Shown here: piece by piece, positions 46,181 through 54,169 of the stretch
How the letters are laid out: every line of letters starts with the position of its first letter
Numbering within the stretch: position 1 is the stretch's first letter
Translations under genes and position numbers: made by a program
Notes under the pieces: generated by a model
What the model saw: only the letters and a program-made list of their open reading frames with translations
Databases searched by the model: none
Told to the model about the DNA's origin: nothing
Assembly: GCF_014642675.1 (NCBI RefSeq)
Contig: NZ_BMIS01000014.1
Coordinates: 1-64,000 of the forward strand
Reading direction: 5' to 3'
Source: Nesterenkonia cremea
GTDB taxonomy: Bacteria; Actinomycetota; Actinomycetes; Actinomycetales; Micrococcaceae
DNA length: 64,000 nucleotides

Positions 46181-47299
46181 TCAGTCTGCCGAGGACAGCG
46201 CCGTCTTCAGCGAGACCCGCTGACCGGTCTGCAGCAGCGAGCGGCTGTAGATCTTCGCCGCCAGCAGCGTCATGAGCACTGTGGCCAGAGCCAGGACGCC
46301 CAGGGCCAGCAGGGGCTCGAACCACTCGGCCTCATTGAAGAACATCCGGGCGGGCATGGCCACCGGTGCCGAGAACGGCACATAGGAGGCGATGGTCATC
46401 GCCAGCGGGTTGTCGTTGAAGAAGACCACCACGAAGTACGGGGCCATCAGCAGCATCATCGTGGGGGTGACCACGGTGCCGGAGTCCTCCTGGCGGGAGA
46501 CCATGGAGGCGCCCGCCGCGAACATGGAGGCCACCAGCACGAAGCCCGGGATGAAGAACAGGACGAACCACAGCATGGGGACGGTGAGGACATCCAGCAT
46601 GTCCTGCTGCCCGGTGATCAGCAGCCCGACGACGGATGCCGCTGCCAGCACCACACCCTGGCCCAGCGCGAGCACCGAGTTGCCCAGGATCTTGCCGCCC
46701 AGCAGGGCGCGGGCGGAGATGGCCGCCAGCAGGAGTTCCACGATCCGGTTCTGCTTCTCCTGGATGGTGTTCTGGACGATCATCATGCCGCAGCTGATGC
46801 CCACGAACATGAAGACCATGCCGAAGGCCGCAGGCACCAGCATCCGCAGCGCACCGTCGGCCTCTCCTCCTTCCAGCACTTCGGTGGTGGGGGTGACGGC
46901 GAGCAGCTGAGCCACATCGTTGGGCTCGCTGTCCAAGCCGATCACGCGGACGCCGGAGGGGGAGTCGCCGTCGGCGGCGATGATCGCCTCGACCTCCTCC
47001 TCGCGCAGCAGGTCCTCGGCGTCGTCCATCGTGGCGGAGGTGGTGGCCTCGACGCCGGCCTCCTCCAGCCCCTCTGTCACGGTCTCGTCCAGGCCGACCA
47101 CGGCGGCCGGGACCTGATCATCCTCGTCATCGCCGCCGAAGATGTTCGCGCCGACGATGCCGCCGACAACGATCATCACGAGGACGACCATGCTGATCAG
47201 GAAGGGCTTGCTGCGCAGCTGGGTGGTGATCTCGCGCTCGGCCACCAGCAGAGTGGCCGAGCTGGTGGTCAGCGGGGTGCGTGTGCTCATCGTGGTCAT
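46181..47299 (-). CDS. ABC-2 permease (NatB-like)
   Basis: 372-residue membrane subunit of an ABC-2 exporter. TM1 is near residues 30-52 (PFLISMVVLVMIVVGGIVGANIF). A periplasmic domain of about 110 residues rich in Glu/Asp follows (VVGLDETVTEGLEEAGVE, VRVIGLDSEPNDVAQL). Five further TM helices contain the TIQEKQNRIVELLLAAIS coupling helix typical of NatB/YhaP. It is translationally coupled (ATGA) to the ATPase gene at 47296. The partner ATPase has the DUF4162 tail, so the pair resembles Na+ efflux or bacitracin-type exporters. Substrate unknown. Confidence 0.92.
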   Translation of the reverse strand: MTTMSTRTPLTTSSATLLVAEREITTQLRSKPFLISMVVLVMIVVGGIVGANIFGGDDEDDQVPAAVVGLDETVTEGLEEAGVEATTSATMDDAEDLLREEEVEAIIAADGDSPSGVRVIGLDSEPNDVAQLLAVTPTTEVLEGGEADGALRMLVPAAFGMVFMFVGISCGMMIVQNTIQEKQNRIVELLLAAISARALLGGKILGNSVLALGQGVVLAAASVVGLLITGQQDMLDVLTVPMLWFVLFFIPGFVLVASMFAAGASMVSRQEDSGTVVTPTMMLLMAPYFVVVFFNDNPLAMTIASYVPFSAPVAMPARMFFNEAEWFEPLLALGVLALATVLMTLLAAKIYSRSLLQTGQRVSLKTALSSAD

Positions 47300-48213
47300 C
47301 GCAGGGTCTCCTCTGCCGGCTGGTTGTAGGAATCGGCGGTGAACTCGCGGAAGATCTCGCTGAGATCGGGCAGCACCGGGGCGAAGCGGCGCACCGCGCC
47401 CTGACCCACGGCCTGGCTCAGCACGGCCTGGGCCACCGCGGGCTGGGAGCGGAAGAGCACTCGGTCGGCGGCGAACTCGTCCACCGTCACGCCGGGGACC
47501 TCGCGGACCCAGCCGGCGTCGGTCTCGGTCTGCAGCTCATAGCGCAGGGTCCCGTGGGCCCGGCGGAGCTCATCACGGCCTCCGGAGGCCATGACCCGGC
47601 CGTCGCCGATGATGACCAGGTCGTCGCAGAGCCGCTCCACCACATCGAGCTGATGGGAGGAGAAGAGGACGACGGCGCCCTTGGCGGCCTGCTCGGTCAG
47701 TACGCTGAGCACCTCGTCCACAGCCAGGGGATCCAGTCCGGAGAAGGGCTCGTCCAGGATCAGCACATCTGGGTCGTGGACCAGGGCGGCGGCGATCTGG
47801 ACGCGCTGCTGGTTGCCCAGGGAGAGCGCCTCCAGCGGATCGTTCAGCCGCTCGCCCAGGCCCAGACGGGTCAGCAGGGACTCGGCGCGCTCGGCGGCCT
47901 CGCTGCGGCTGAACCCGTGCAGGCGGGCCAGGTAGCCGATCTGCTCGGCCAGCTTCATCTTGGGGTAGAGGCCGCGCTCGGAGGGCATATAGCCGAACCG
48001 GGTGCGGGATGCCGGGGCCAGCTCCTGTCCGTCCAGCCGCATGGTTCCGGAGTCGGCGGCCAGCACGCCCAGGATGATGCGCATAGTGGTGGTCTTGCCG
48101 GCGCCGTTGCCCCCGACGAAGCCGGTCAGCTGGCCGCGGCGGGCGGTCAGAGACACATCGTGCAGCACCCGGCGTCCGCCGAAGGACCGGCAGATGTCGT
48201 GGAGTTCCAGCAT
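47296..48213 (-). CDS. ABC exporter ATPase (DUF4162 type)
   Basis: 305-residue ATPase. Walker A is GGNGAGKTTTMRI near residue 35, the signature is LSLGNQQRVQIAAAL, Walker B is VLILDEPFSGLDP, and the switch His is in LFSSHQLDVVE. A C-terminal DUF4162 domain (FREFTADSY at the end) couples to the permease. The signature LSLGN replaces the usual LSGGQ, as in other NatA-like proteins. Co-transcribed with the permease downstream. The upstream two-component system (48308-50424) on the same strand is a candidate regulator. Confidence 0.93.
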   Translation of the reverse strand: MLELHDICRSFGGRRVLHDVSLTARRGQLTGFVGGNGAGKTTTMRIILGVLAADSGTMRLDGQELAPASRTRFGYMPSERGLYPKMKLAEQIGYLARLHGFSRSEAAERAESLLTRLGLGERLNDPLEALSLGNQQRVQIAAALVHDPDVLILDEPFSGLDPLAVDEVLSVLTEQAAKGAVVLFSSHQLDVVERLCDDLVIIGDGRVMASGGRDELRRAHGTLRYELQTETDAGWVREVPGVTVDEFAADRVLFRSQPAVAQAVLSQAVGQGAVRRFAPVLPDLSEIFREFTADSYNQPAEETLR

Positions 48214-48307
48214 GGGATCCTCTCCCTCAGGTCAGTGGTGTCAGCTCTCATGCTTGAGCCTAATGACGCCTGATCGGGCGGGGATCCCCCGGGCGGGGGA
48301 ATTGCTG

Positions 48308-49021
48308 TCAGTCGGGGGAATCTGCCACGATGCCGTGGCGGTGGGCGTAGGCGACGGCCTGGACGCGGTTGCGCAGCTGCAGCTTGGCCAGCACCCGGGA
48401 CATATGGGTCTTGACCGTCTCGGCTCCGATGAACAGCCGCTCGCCGATCTCGCTGTTGGACAGTCCCAGGGCGGCCTGGGCGAGGACGTCGCGCTCGCGC
48501 TGGCTCAGCGGCTCCACTGTGGAGTCCCGGCCGACGCTCTGGTCTGGGCTCGCCTGCGTCGGACGGCCCGGTCCAGAACTCTGATCCTCCTCCATGCTGC
48601 GCCGGATCAGCGAGCGGGTCATCTCCGGAGCCAGCAGCGCCTCTCCGGAGGCCACTGTGCGGATGCTCTCGGCCAGCTGCTCCGGGGTGGCTGTCTTCAG
48701 CAGGAACCCGCTGGCCCCGGCCTTCAGGGAGTCCATCAGATAGTCCTCACGGCGGAAGGTGGTCAGCATGACCACCTGGGTCTCATGGGCTGAGAGGATC
48801 TCACGGGTGGCCTGAATTCCGCTCATCACCGGCATCTCGATGTCCAGGCAGACCACATCCGGCTGGGTCCGGGCCACAAGCTCCACGGCCTGCTGTCCGT
48901 TCGGGGCGGTGCCCAGGACCTCGATATCCGGCTGTGCGTTGAGGATGGCGGCCAGTCCGGCCAGCATCAGCGGCTCATCATCGGCCAGCACGATCCGCAG
49001 CGGCACCTCGTTCTGCGTCAT
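48308..49021 (-). CDS. NarL/LuxR-type response regulator
   Basis: 237-residue response regulator. Receiver residues 8-125: acidic DDE near 15-17, phosphoacceptor Asp in VVCLDIEMPVMSG near residue 60, Thr in VVMLTTF, Lys in GFLLKTAT. The LuxR helix-turn-helix is at about 170-232 (LSQRERDVLAQAALGLSNSEIGERLFIGAETVKTHMSRVLAKL). A Ser/Gln-rich linker is 25 residues long. The start overlaps the kinase stop by one base (TGATG). Its partner kinase is the next gene upstream. Likely targets are the neighbouring ABC exporter or the DsbA-like lipoprotein. Confidence 0.94.
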   Translation of the reverse strand: MTQNEVPLRIVLADDEPLMLAGLAAILNAQPDIEVLGTAPNGQQAVELVARTQPDVVCLDIEMPVMSGIQATREILSAHETQVVMLTTFRREDYLMDSLKAGASGFLLKTATPEQLAESIRTVASGEALLAPEMTRSLIRRSMEEDQSSGPGRPTQASPDQSVGRDSTVEPLSQRERDVLAQAALGLSNSEIGERLFIGAETVKTHMSRVLAKLQLRNRVQAVAYAHRHGIVADSPD

Positions 49022-50424
49022 CAGCTCACCCCTCCGCTCTCGTTCCGGCCCGCTTCATCGGCCCCAGCCCCCGACGCCGGCCGCACCCCGGCCGGCACGG
49101 CCTCAGCCTCGGCCACCGGCAGGTCCACGCGGATGAAGAACCCGGTGGGCTCCCGCGGCCCGCAGTCGAAGCTTCCGCCCAGGGCGGCGGCACGTTCGCG
49201 CATTCCGGGCAGGCCGTGCCCGGAGGAGGGCTGGGCGGTGCCGTGGTGGCGGCGTCGTCCGCCGTCGTCGAGGATCTCCAGCTCCACGGAGGCCGAGCGC
49301 CAGCGCAGCCGGACATCGGTGGCGGCGCCCTCCCCGGCGTGCTTGCGGATATTGGTCAGCGCCTCCTGGGCGATCCGGTAGAGGGTCAGCGAATACACGG
49401 GGCGCAGGGCCTTGGGTTCGCCGTGGACCTCGTAGCGGGTCTCCAGCCCAGCGGTGCGGGCGGCGGCCAGGAGGTCATCGATCTGGTCGATCCCCAGGGC
49501 GCTGGCCGGCTCCTCGGCCTCGGCGGAGCCGTCGCGCAGCACGCCCAGGATGGACTGCATCTCGGAGACGGAGCTGCGAGCGGAGGACTCGATCTGGCGG
49601 ATGAAGTCCTCAGCGGCGGCGTCGTCGGTCTTCAGCAGGGTGCGGGCCGCTCCGGCCTGCACACCCATCAGCGAGACGTGGTGGGCCACCGAGTCATGCA
49701 GCTCGCGGGCGATGCGCAGCCGCTCCAGGGAGACGGCCTGGCTGGCCACCACGGCGCGTTCGGCCTGCAGCGCCTCAGTCTGCTCCTCCAGCCGGGCCTC
49801 GGTCCGGGCTTTGCCCCAGGCGTGGTGGCCGAACCACACGGCTCCGGCGAAGTAGAGCAGGTTGATCAGCAGCTGGTAGAGCCAATAGGCCAGCGCGGGC
49901 GTCATCTCACCGGCGAGCACGTCCTCTTCCACCGAGAGGGTCTCGCGGAGGAAGGCGCTGAAGAGCCAGAGGAGCATCGCGACGACGACCACCGTCTGCA
50001 CCCGCACCGCCCGACGCCGGTCCCGGGACCAGGCGCCCACGGTATAGATCGCCATGAATACGGCGATGTTGATGATCAGCGTCTCCGGGACCTCCAGCTC
50101 AGCGATGAACACCATGGCGATGGCCACCACGAACAGGGTGAGGGTCGGGTAGAGACGCCGCAGCGCCAGGGGCACAGTGCCCAGGGCGATGCACAGCAGC
50201 GAGGTCACCGGTCCGGCCGGGTCATCGTAGAAGCCGACCATCCGGAACAGCGTCAGCGCCAGGATGCCCAGGCAGAACATGACCGCAGCGATCAGGGCAT
50301 CGGTGCGCGCCTCATCGGAGGTGGGGCGGCGCCGGACCCACTGGTCCGGCACCGGATCCTGCTCCCGCTGCTGCCCCGGGGTCGGCTGCGGCTCCTGTGC
50401 TGCCGGGTTCTGCTCAGTCGGCAT
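49021..50424 (-). CDS. NarL-type sensor histidine kinase
   Basis: 467-residue membrane kinase of the HisKA_3 class. About five TM segments lie in residues 45-230 (ALIAAVMFCLGILALTLFRM; LYPTLTLFVVAIAMVFIAE). A coiled linker leads to the dimerisation domain, whose phosphoacceptor is in ARELHDSVAHHVSLM. The HATPase_c domain is degenerate: the N-box is LTNIRKHAGEGAATD, the DDGGRRRHH region lacks the usual GxG spacing, and HGLPGMRERAAAL remains. The start ATG at 50424 lies inside the DsbA-like gene's 3' end (11-bp overlap), so the two are translationally coupled. Confidence 0.9.
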   Translation of the reverse strand: MPTEQNPAAQEPQPTPGQQREQDPVPDQWVRRRPTSDEARTDALIAAVMFCLGILALTLFRMVGFYDDPAGPVTSLLCIALGTVPLALRRLYPTLTLFVVAIAMVFIAELEVPETLIINIAVFMAIYTVGAWSRDRRRAVRVQTVVVVAMLLWLFSAFLRETLSVEEDVLAGEMTPALAYWLYQLLINLLYFAGAVWFGHHAWGKARTEARLEEQTEALQAERAVVASQAVSLERLRIARELHDSVAHHVSLMGVQAGAARTLLKTDDAAAEDFIRQIESSARSSVSEMQSILGVLRDGSAEAEEPASALGIDQIDDLLAAARTAGLETRYEVHGEPKALRPVYSLTLYRIAQEALTNIRKHAGEGAATDVRLRWRSASVELEILDDGGRRRHHGTAQPSSGHGLPGMRERAAALGGSFDCGPREPTGFFIRVDLPVAEAEAVPAGVRPASGAGADEAGRNESGGVS

Positions 50425-51253
50425 GCTCGGCCAGCTGCTCCTCGGCCCACTCGTCGAAGTCCTCGGTGCCGTCCCACTCCTCCTCGCCGGCGTAGACCGT
50501 CGGGGTGCCGGGGATCTGATCCTCTCCGGCGACCTCAGTGGTGTACTCGGCGAAGTCGAGGTAGGTGCCGTCCTCGATGCAGTTGGAGATGTCGGCGCCG
50601 TAGTCATCCGCGGCGATCTCGGCGAGATCCTCCGGGCTCAGTCCCTCGCCGAAGGACTGGGTGACCTCGTTGAGGTAGGGCAGGTAGTCCTCCGGGGACT
50701 CTTCGGCCATGCAGGAGAAGGCGTTGGAGGCCTCGGGGGAGTTCTGCTCGTCCACGAAGGTCATGGTGCGGTACTCCACGGTGATGGTGCCCTCGTCGAG
50801 CTCGTCCTCGAGGAAGTCGCCGTACTCCTCCTCGAAGTCGGCGCAGTGCGGGCAGGAGGGGTCGCTGTAGATGACCACATGCAGCGGCTCGCCCTCCTCC
50901 GGCGGGCGCAGGCCGCTGGGGACTCCGGGCTCCTCGGAGCTGGGCAGATCCTCCAGGTCCACCTCATCCGGGGCGGTGCCGGGCTCCAGCTCCGTGGGGG
51001 AGCTCAGGACGAAGCCGCCGTGCTCAGTGGCGGCGGAGGGGACGGCGCCCAGGTCGCCGTCGTCGTCGCCGTCCTGGGCGGCGTCGTCCTGATCGGCCTG
51101 GTCAGGCTGATCCTGCTCCTCCTGGCCGGCGGCGTCCTCCTCCGGGGCGTCGGGCTCTGCGGAGTCACCCACGCTGGCGCATCCGGAGAGCACCAGCGAC
51201 AGGGCGGCCACAGAGGTCAGGGCAGTCAGCCAGCGGCGAGGTGTCCGATTCAT
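50414..51253 (-). CDS. DsbA/thioredoxin-like lipoprotein
   Basis: 279-residue predicted lipoprotein. The signal ends in the lipobox LSGC (Cys about residue 25), an acidic linker with many Asp/Glu/Gln follows, then a thioredoxin_4/DsbA-like domain. Its active site is DPSCPHCADFEEEYGDF (CPHC) and the cis-Pro loop is QIPGTPTVYAGEEEW. It probably oxidises or isomerises disulfides outside the membrane. Two adjacent ATGs (51256, 51253) are possible. Translationally coupled to the sensor kinase gene downstream, which suggests the lipoprotein or a redox signal feeds that sensor. Confidence 0.9.
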   Translation of the reverse strand: MNRTPRRWLTALTSVAALSLVLSGCASVGDSAEPDAPEEDAAGQEEQDQPDQADQDDAAQDGDDDGDLGAVPSAATEHGGFVLSSPTELEPGTAPDEVDLEDLPSSEEPGVPSGLRPPEEGEPLHVVIYSDPSCPHCADFEEEYGDFLEDELDEGTITVEYRTMTFVDEQNSPEASNAFSCMAEESPEDYLPYLNEVTQSFGEGLSPEDLAEIAADDYGADISNCIEDGTYLDFAEYTTEVAGEDQIPGTPTVYAGEEEWDGTEDFDEWAEEQLAEHAD

Positions 51254-51266
51254 CATGAGCCTCACT

Positions 51267-53429
51267 CTAAGACATGGGCTCAGTCCTGCGGGAGGGCCAC
51301 CAGATGCGCCGGCCCAGCTCCACGCAGAGCGCGGGCACCTGCAGCGTGCGCACCACAAAGGTGTCGATCAGGATCCCGACGGCCACCAGGAAGGCCAGTT
51401 GGACCATGAACATGATCGGCAGCACCGCCAGTGCGGCGAAGGTGGCCGCCAGCACGACGCCGGCTGAGGTGATCACCCCGCCGGTGACCACCAGGGAACG
51501 CAGCGTGCCTTCGGCCGCCCCGTGCTGAGGCGACTCCTCCCGGGCACGGGTCATCAGGAAGATGTTGTAGTCCACGCCCAGAGCCACCAGGAACATGAAT
51601 CCGTAGAGCGGGACCGAGGGGTCGGCGCCGGGGAACTCGAAGAGGTGGTTGAAGACCAGCGCGGAGACGCCCAGTGCGGCCAGATAGGACAGCACCGTGG
51701 TGGCCACCAGGATCAGCGGCGCCACCACGGAACGCAGCAGCAGGATCAGGATGGCAGTGATGGCGATCAGCACCATCGGGATGATCACCGTCAGGTCCCG
51801 CTGGGCGGTGTCATTGGTGTCCACCTGGGTGGCGGTGGTCCCGCCCACCAGGGCCTCGCCCGGCAGGGAGTCCAGCTCCGCCCGGAGGTCCCGGACGGTG
51901 TCCTCGGCCTCCAGGGAGTCCCCGGCGTGGTCCAGAGTGGCGGAGATCTGCACCCAGCCGTCCACCTGGTGGGCCGCGCTCGGGTCTGTGGCCGGGGCGG
52001 AGTCCTCATCCAAGAGATGGGCCGTGGCCACACCCTCGGTGCCGGTGACGGTCTCCAGGGCCTCGGAGGCGTCCTCGGCGGAGACGAAGACGCTGCTGGG
52101 TGCGCCGGTGCCGGCGTCGAAGTGTTCCTCCAGCAGGGCCTGGCCGGCCTGGGTCTCGGTCTCGGCCAGGACCATCTCGGTCTGCGGGACGCCGTGGGCC
52201 TTCAGCTGGGTGACGCCGGCGGCGCAGGCCAGCAGCAGGAGGGTGACCACCAGCCAGACGGCGCGCGGCCGGCGTCGCACCGCTGCTGCCACACCGCGCC
52301 AGAGCCGGAACTGGGAGGCGGAGGTGTCGGTCTGGACGTGCGGGACCTTGGGCCAGAAGGCGGGTCGGCCGATCAGCGCCAGCAGGGCCGGGAGGAAGGT
52401 CAGCGTGGCCAGCATGGCGAAGACGATGCCGGTGCTGGCCACCGGGCCCAGGGCCTGGTTGGAGTTCAGGTCCGAGAAGAGCAGGCAGAGCATGGCCACG
52501 GCCACTGTTCCGCCGGAGGCGAGGATCGGCGGTGTGGAGCGGCGCACGGCCGCCCAGAGTGCGGCGTGGCGGTTCTCGGCGTGGGCCAGCTCTTCGCGGT
52601 AGCGGGCCACCAGCAGCAGCGAGTAGTCGGTGGCCGCGCCGATGACCAGGATGGAGAGGATGCCTTGGGTCTGGTCGTCCAGCGTGATCCAGCCCTGCTG
52701 GGCCATGCCCCAGATGACGGTGATGGCCGCGCACAGGGCGCCGATGGAGGAGAGCAGCACCAGCACCGGCAGCAGCACGGAGCGGTAGACCGCGATCAGG
52801 ATCAGGAAGACCGCGGCGATGGCCACCAGGAGCAGGACTCCGTCGATGCCGGCGAAGGCCTCGACGAAGTCGCCGGAGAGTGCGGCCGGGCCGGTCACAT
52901 AGGCCTCCCAGCTGTCCTGGTCCAGGCTCTCTCCCACCAGGCTGCGCAGCTCATCCAGCGTGCCGTCCTCAGTGGCCGCCTCCTCCAGCAGGATCAGCAT
53001 CTGAAGGGCGCTTCCGTCCTCGTCGGGCTGGGGCGGGATCACCTGCACGACGCCGGACAGCTCAGAGATCTCCTCGGCCAGTTCGCCGGCTTCTGCTATG
53101 GCCTCGGCAGGGAGCTCCCCGCCTTCGGCCGGGGCTGCGACCACAGTGGCCGGGACGGCGTCGTCGTCGGCGAAGCGCTCCTGCAGCTCCATGGCCTGGG
53201 TGGACTCGGCGTCCACGGGCAGGAACGCGGCCTGGTCGCTGGTGGTGACCTCGGAGAGGTTCCCGAAGGTCTGCCCGCCCCAGGAGGTCCAAGCCAGCCA
53301 GAGGATGGCCAGCACGGAGGGGAGGAGGACCCGGAGCCGGGAGGTCTTCTTCCGCTGTTCCTTCCGCGGCGGGGTCGGATCCGGGTGGTGTCCGGTGGAC
53401 GGGGTCTGCAGGGGAGAGGGGGCGTTCAT
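51267..53429 (-). CDS. MMPL-family transporter
   Basis: 720-residue RND-type transporter with twelve TM helices arranged 1+5+1+5. The two large extracellular loops are acidic (LPAEAIAEAGELAEEISEL; SLEAEDTVRDLRAELDSL). TM-region motifs include GAATDYSLLLVARYREEL and the related GVDYNIFLMTRAREE, where the paired Asp-Tyr are proton-relay residues of MMPL proteins. The family exports lipids or drugs. Translationally coupled to the MarR gene (ATGA), its likely regulator. It is close in layout to MarR-linked MMPL drug exporters rather than mycolate transporters. Confidence 0.92.
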   Translation of the reverse strand: MNAPSPLQTPSTGHHPDPTPPRKEQRKKTSRLRVLLPSVLAILWLAWTSWGGQTFGNLSEVTTSDQAAFLPVDAESTQAMELQERFADDDAVPATVVAAPAEGGELPAEAIAEAGELAEEISELSGVVQVIPPQPDEDGSALQMLILLEEAATEDGTLDELRSLVGESLDQDSWEAYVTGPAALSGDFVEAFAGIDGVLLLVAIAAVFLILIAVYRSVLLPVLVLLSSIGALCAAITVIWGMAQQGWITLDDQTQGILSILVIGAATDYSLLLVARYREELAHAENRHAALWAAVRRSTPPILASGGTVAVAMLCLLFSDLNSNQALGPVASTGIVFAMLATLTFLPALLALIGRPAFWPKVPHVQTDTSASQFRLWRGVAAAVRRRPRAVWLVVTLLLLACAAGVTQLKAHGVPQTEMVLAETETQAGQALLEEHFDAGTGAPSSVFVSAEDASEALETVTGTEGVATAHLLDEDSAPATDPSAAHQVDGWVQISATLDHAGDSLEAEDTVRDLRAELDSLPGEALVGGTTATQVDTNDTAQRDLTVIIPMVLIAITAILILLLRSVVAPLILVATTVLSYLAALGVSALVFNHLFEFPGADPSVPLYGFMFLVALGVDYNIFLMTRAREESPQHGAAEGTLRSLVVTGGVITSAGVVLAATFAALAVLPIMFMVQLAFLVAVGILIDTFVVRTLQVPALCVELGRRIWWPSRRTEPMS

Positions 53430-54013
53430 GAGCTGGGGGAGTCCTTGCTGATGCGGGGTTGGGTGGAGGGCTCGGGGCGGGATCCGGGGTGGGAGCTGGA
53501 GTGTGCCGAGGCGGCTTGGCCGGCGTCGGGGTCTGGTGTGGCTGAGCGGCCGGAGTCGGGATCAGCGATGCGCTCGGAGAGCGCCTCGAGGAAGCCGGCG
53601 ATGGAGTTCAGCTCTGTGGTGTCGGTGGCCCCGATGAGCTCCTGCATGACGCTCAGGTGCCGGCTGAAGTGGGCGAAGAAGTGCTGGCGGGCCTTGGGGG
53701 TGAGGGTGATGATCCGCGAGCGGCCGTCCTCGGGGTGACGGGCGCGCTGCACGAACCTGTCACGGACCAGCCGGTCGATCAGCGAGGTGGCGGCGGCAGT
53801 GGTGATCCCCAGATGCTCGGCGATGGCATGCGGGGTGACCGCAGTGCCCTGCTGCTCGCGGATGGCGAGCATGCGCAGCGCTCGCAGGTCCGAGGTGTGC
53901 ATCTCCATCCGGCGGGTGAGGTCGCTGTGCATGCGGTCCAAGGCATCGGTGAGCAGCTGGATGGCTTGGAGCGTGCGCAGGGCAGGACTGTCTGGCGCAG
54001 CAGGATCGAGCAT
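53426..54013 (-). CDS. MarR-family repressor
   Basis: 195-residue winged-helix regulator. The core is at about residues 30-140 (TSDLRALRMLAIREQQG, AIAEHLGITTAAATSLIDRLVRDRFVQRARHPEDGRSRII, LTPKARQHF). A Ser/Pro/Asp-rich tail of about 45 residues is unusual for MarR. It heads the MMPL operon (ATGA overlap) and probably represses itself and the exporter. The ATG is 6 bases after a -10 element, so the mRNA is probably leaderless. Confidence 0.92.
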   Translation of the reverse strand: MLDPAAPDSPALRTLQAIQLLTDALDRMHSDLTRRMEMHTSDLRALRMLAIREQQGTAVTPHAIAEHLGITTAAATSLIDRLVRDRFVQRARHPEDGRSRIITLTPKARQHFFAHFSRHLSVMQELIGATDTTELNSIAGFLEALSERIADPDSGRSATPDPDAGQAASAHSSSHPGSRPEPSTQPRISKDSPSS

Positions 54014-54019
54014 GCTGCG

Positions 54020-54050
54020 ATCATATAGGTAGCTAGCTTATTTAACTAAT
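54020..54050 (-). promoter_or_regulatory. leaderless MarR promoter with palindromic operator
   Basis: On the minus strand, TATGAT (complement of 54020-54025) lies 6 bases before the marR ATG at 54013. Immediately upstream is AGCTAGCT within an AT-rich GTTAAATAAGCTAGCTACC, a likely MarR operator covering the spacer and -35 region. Confidence 0.55.
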
Positions 54051-54101
54051 TTCCTGGGAGTTCACACGCGGCGTGAGGCTCAAGTCCACTGCCCCGGGAA
54101 C

Positions 54102-54144
54102 GCCTGAGGCCCGGCCCCACAGCGGGGGGGGCCGGGCCTCAGGC
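54102..54144 (-). terminator. terminator of purSQL
   Basis: Perfect 17-bp arms at 54102-54118 and 54128-54144. It lies 26 bp past the purL stop. The loop includes part of a G8 run. Confidence 0.88.
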
Positions 54145-54169
54145 TCGTCTGAAGATGCTCAGCGGCAGA

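Noticed and set aside
51522..53738. 738-residue plus-strand frame
   Set aside because: It is antisense to the MMPL and MarR genes; Gln/Gly/Asp-rich composition without domain.
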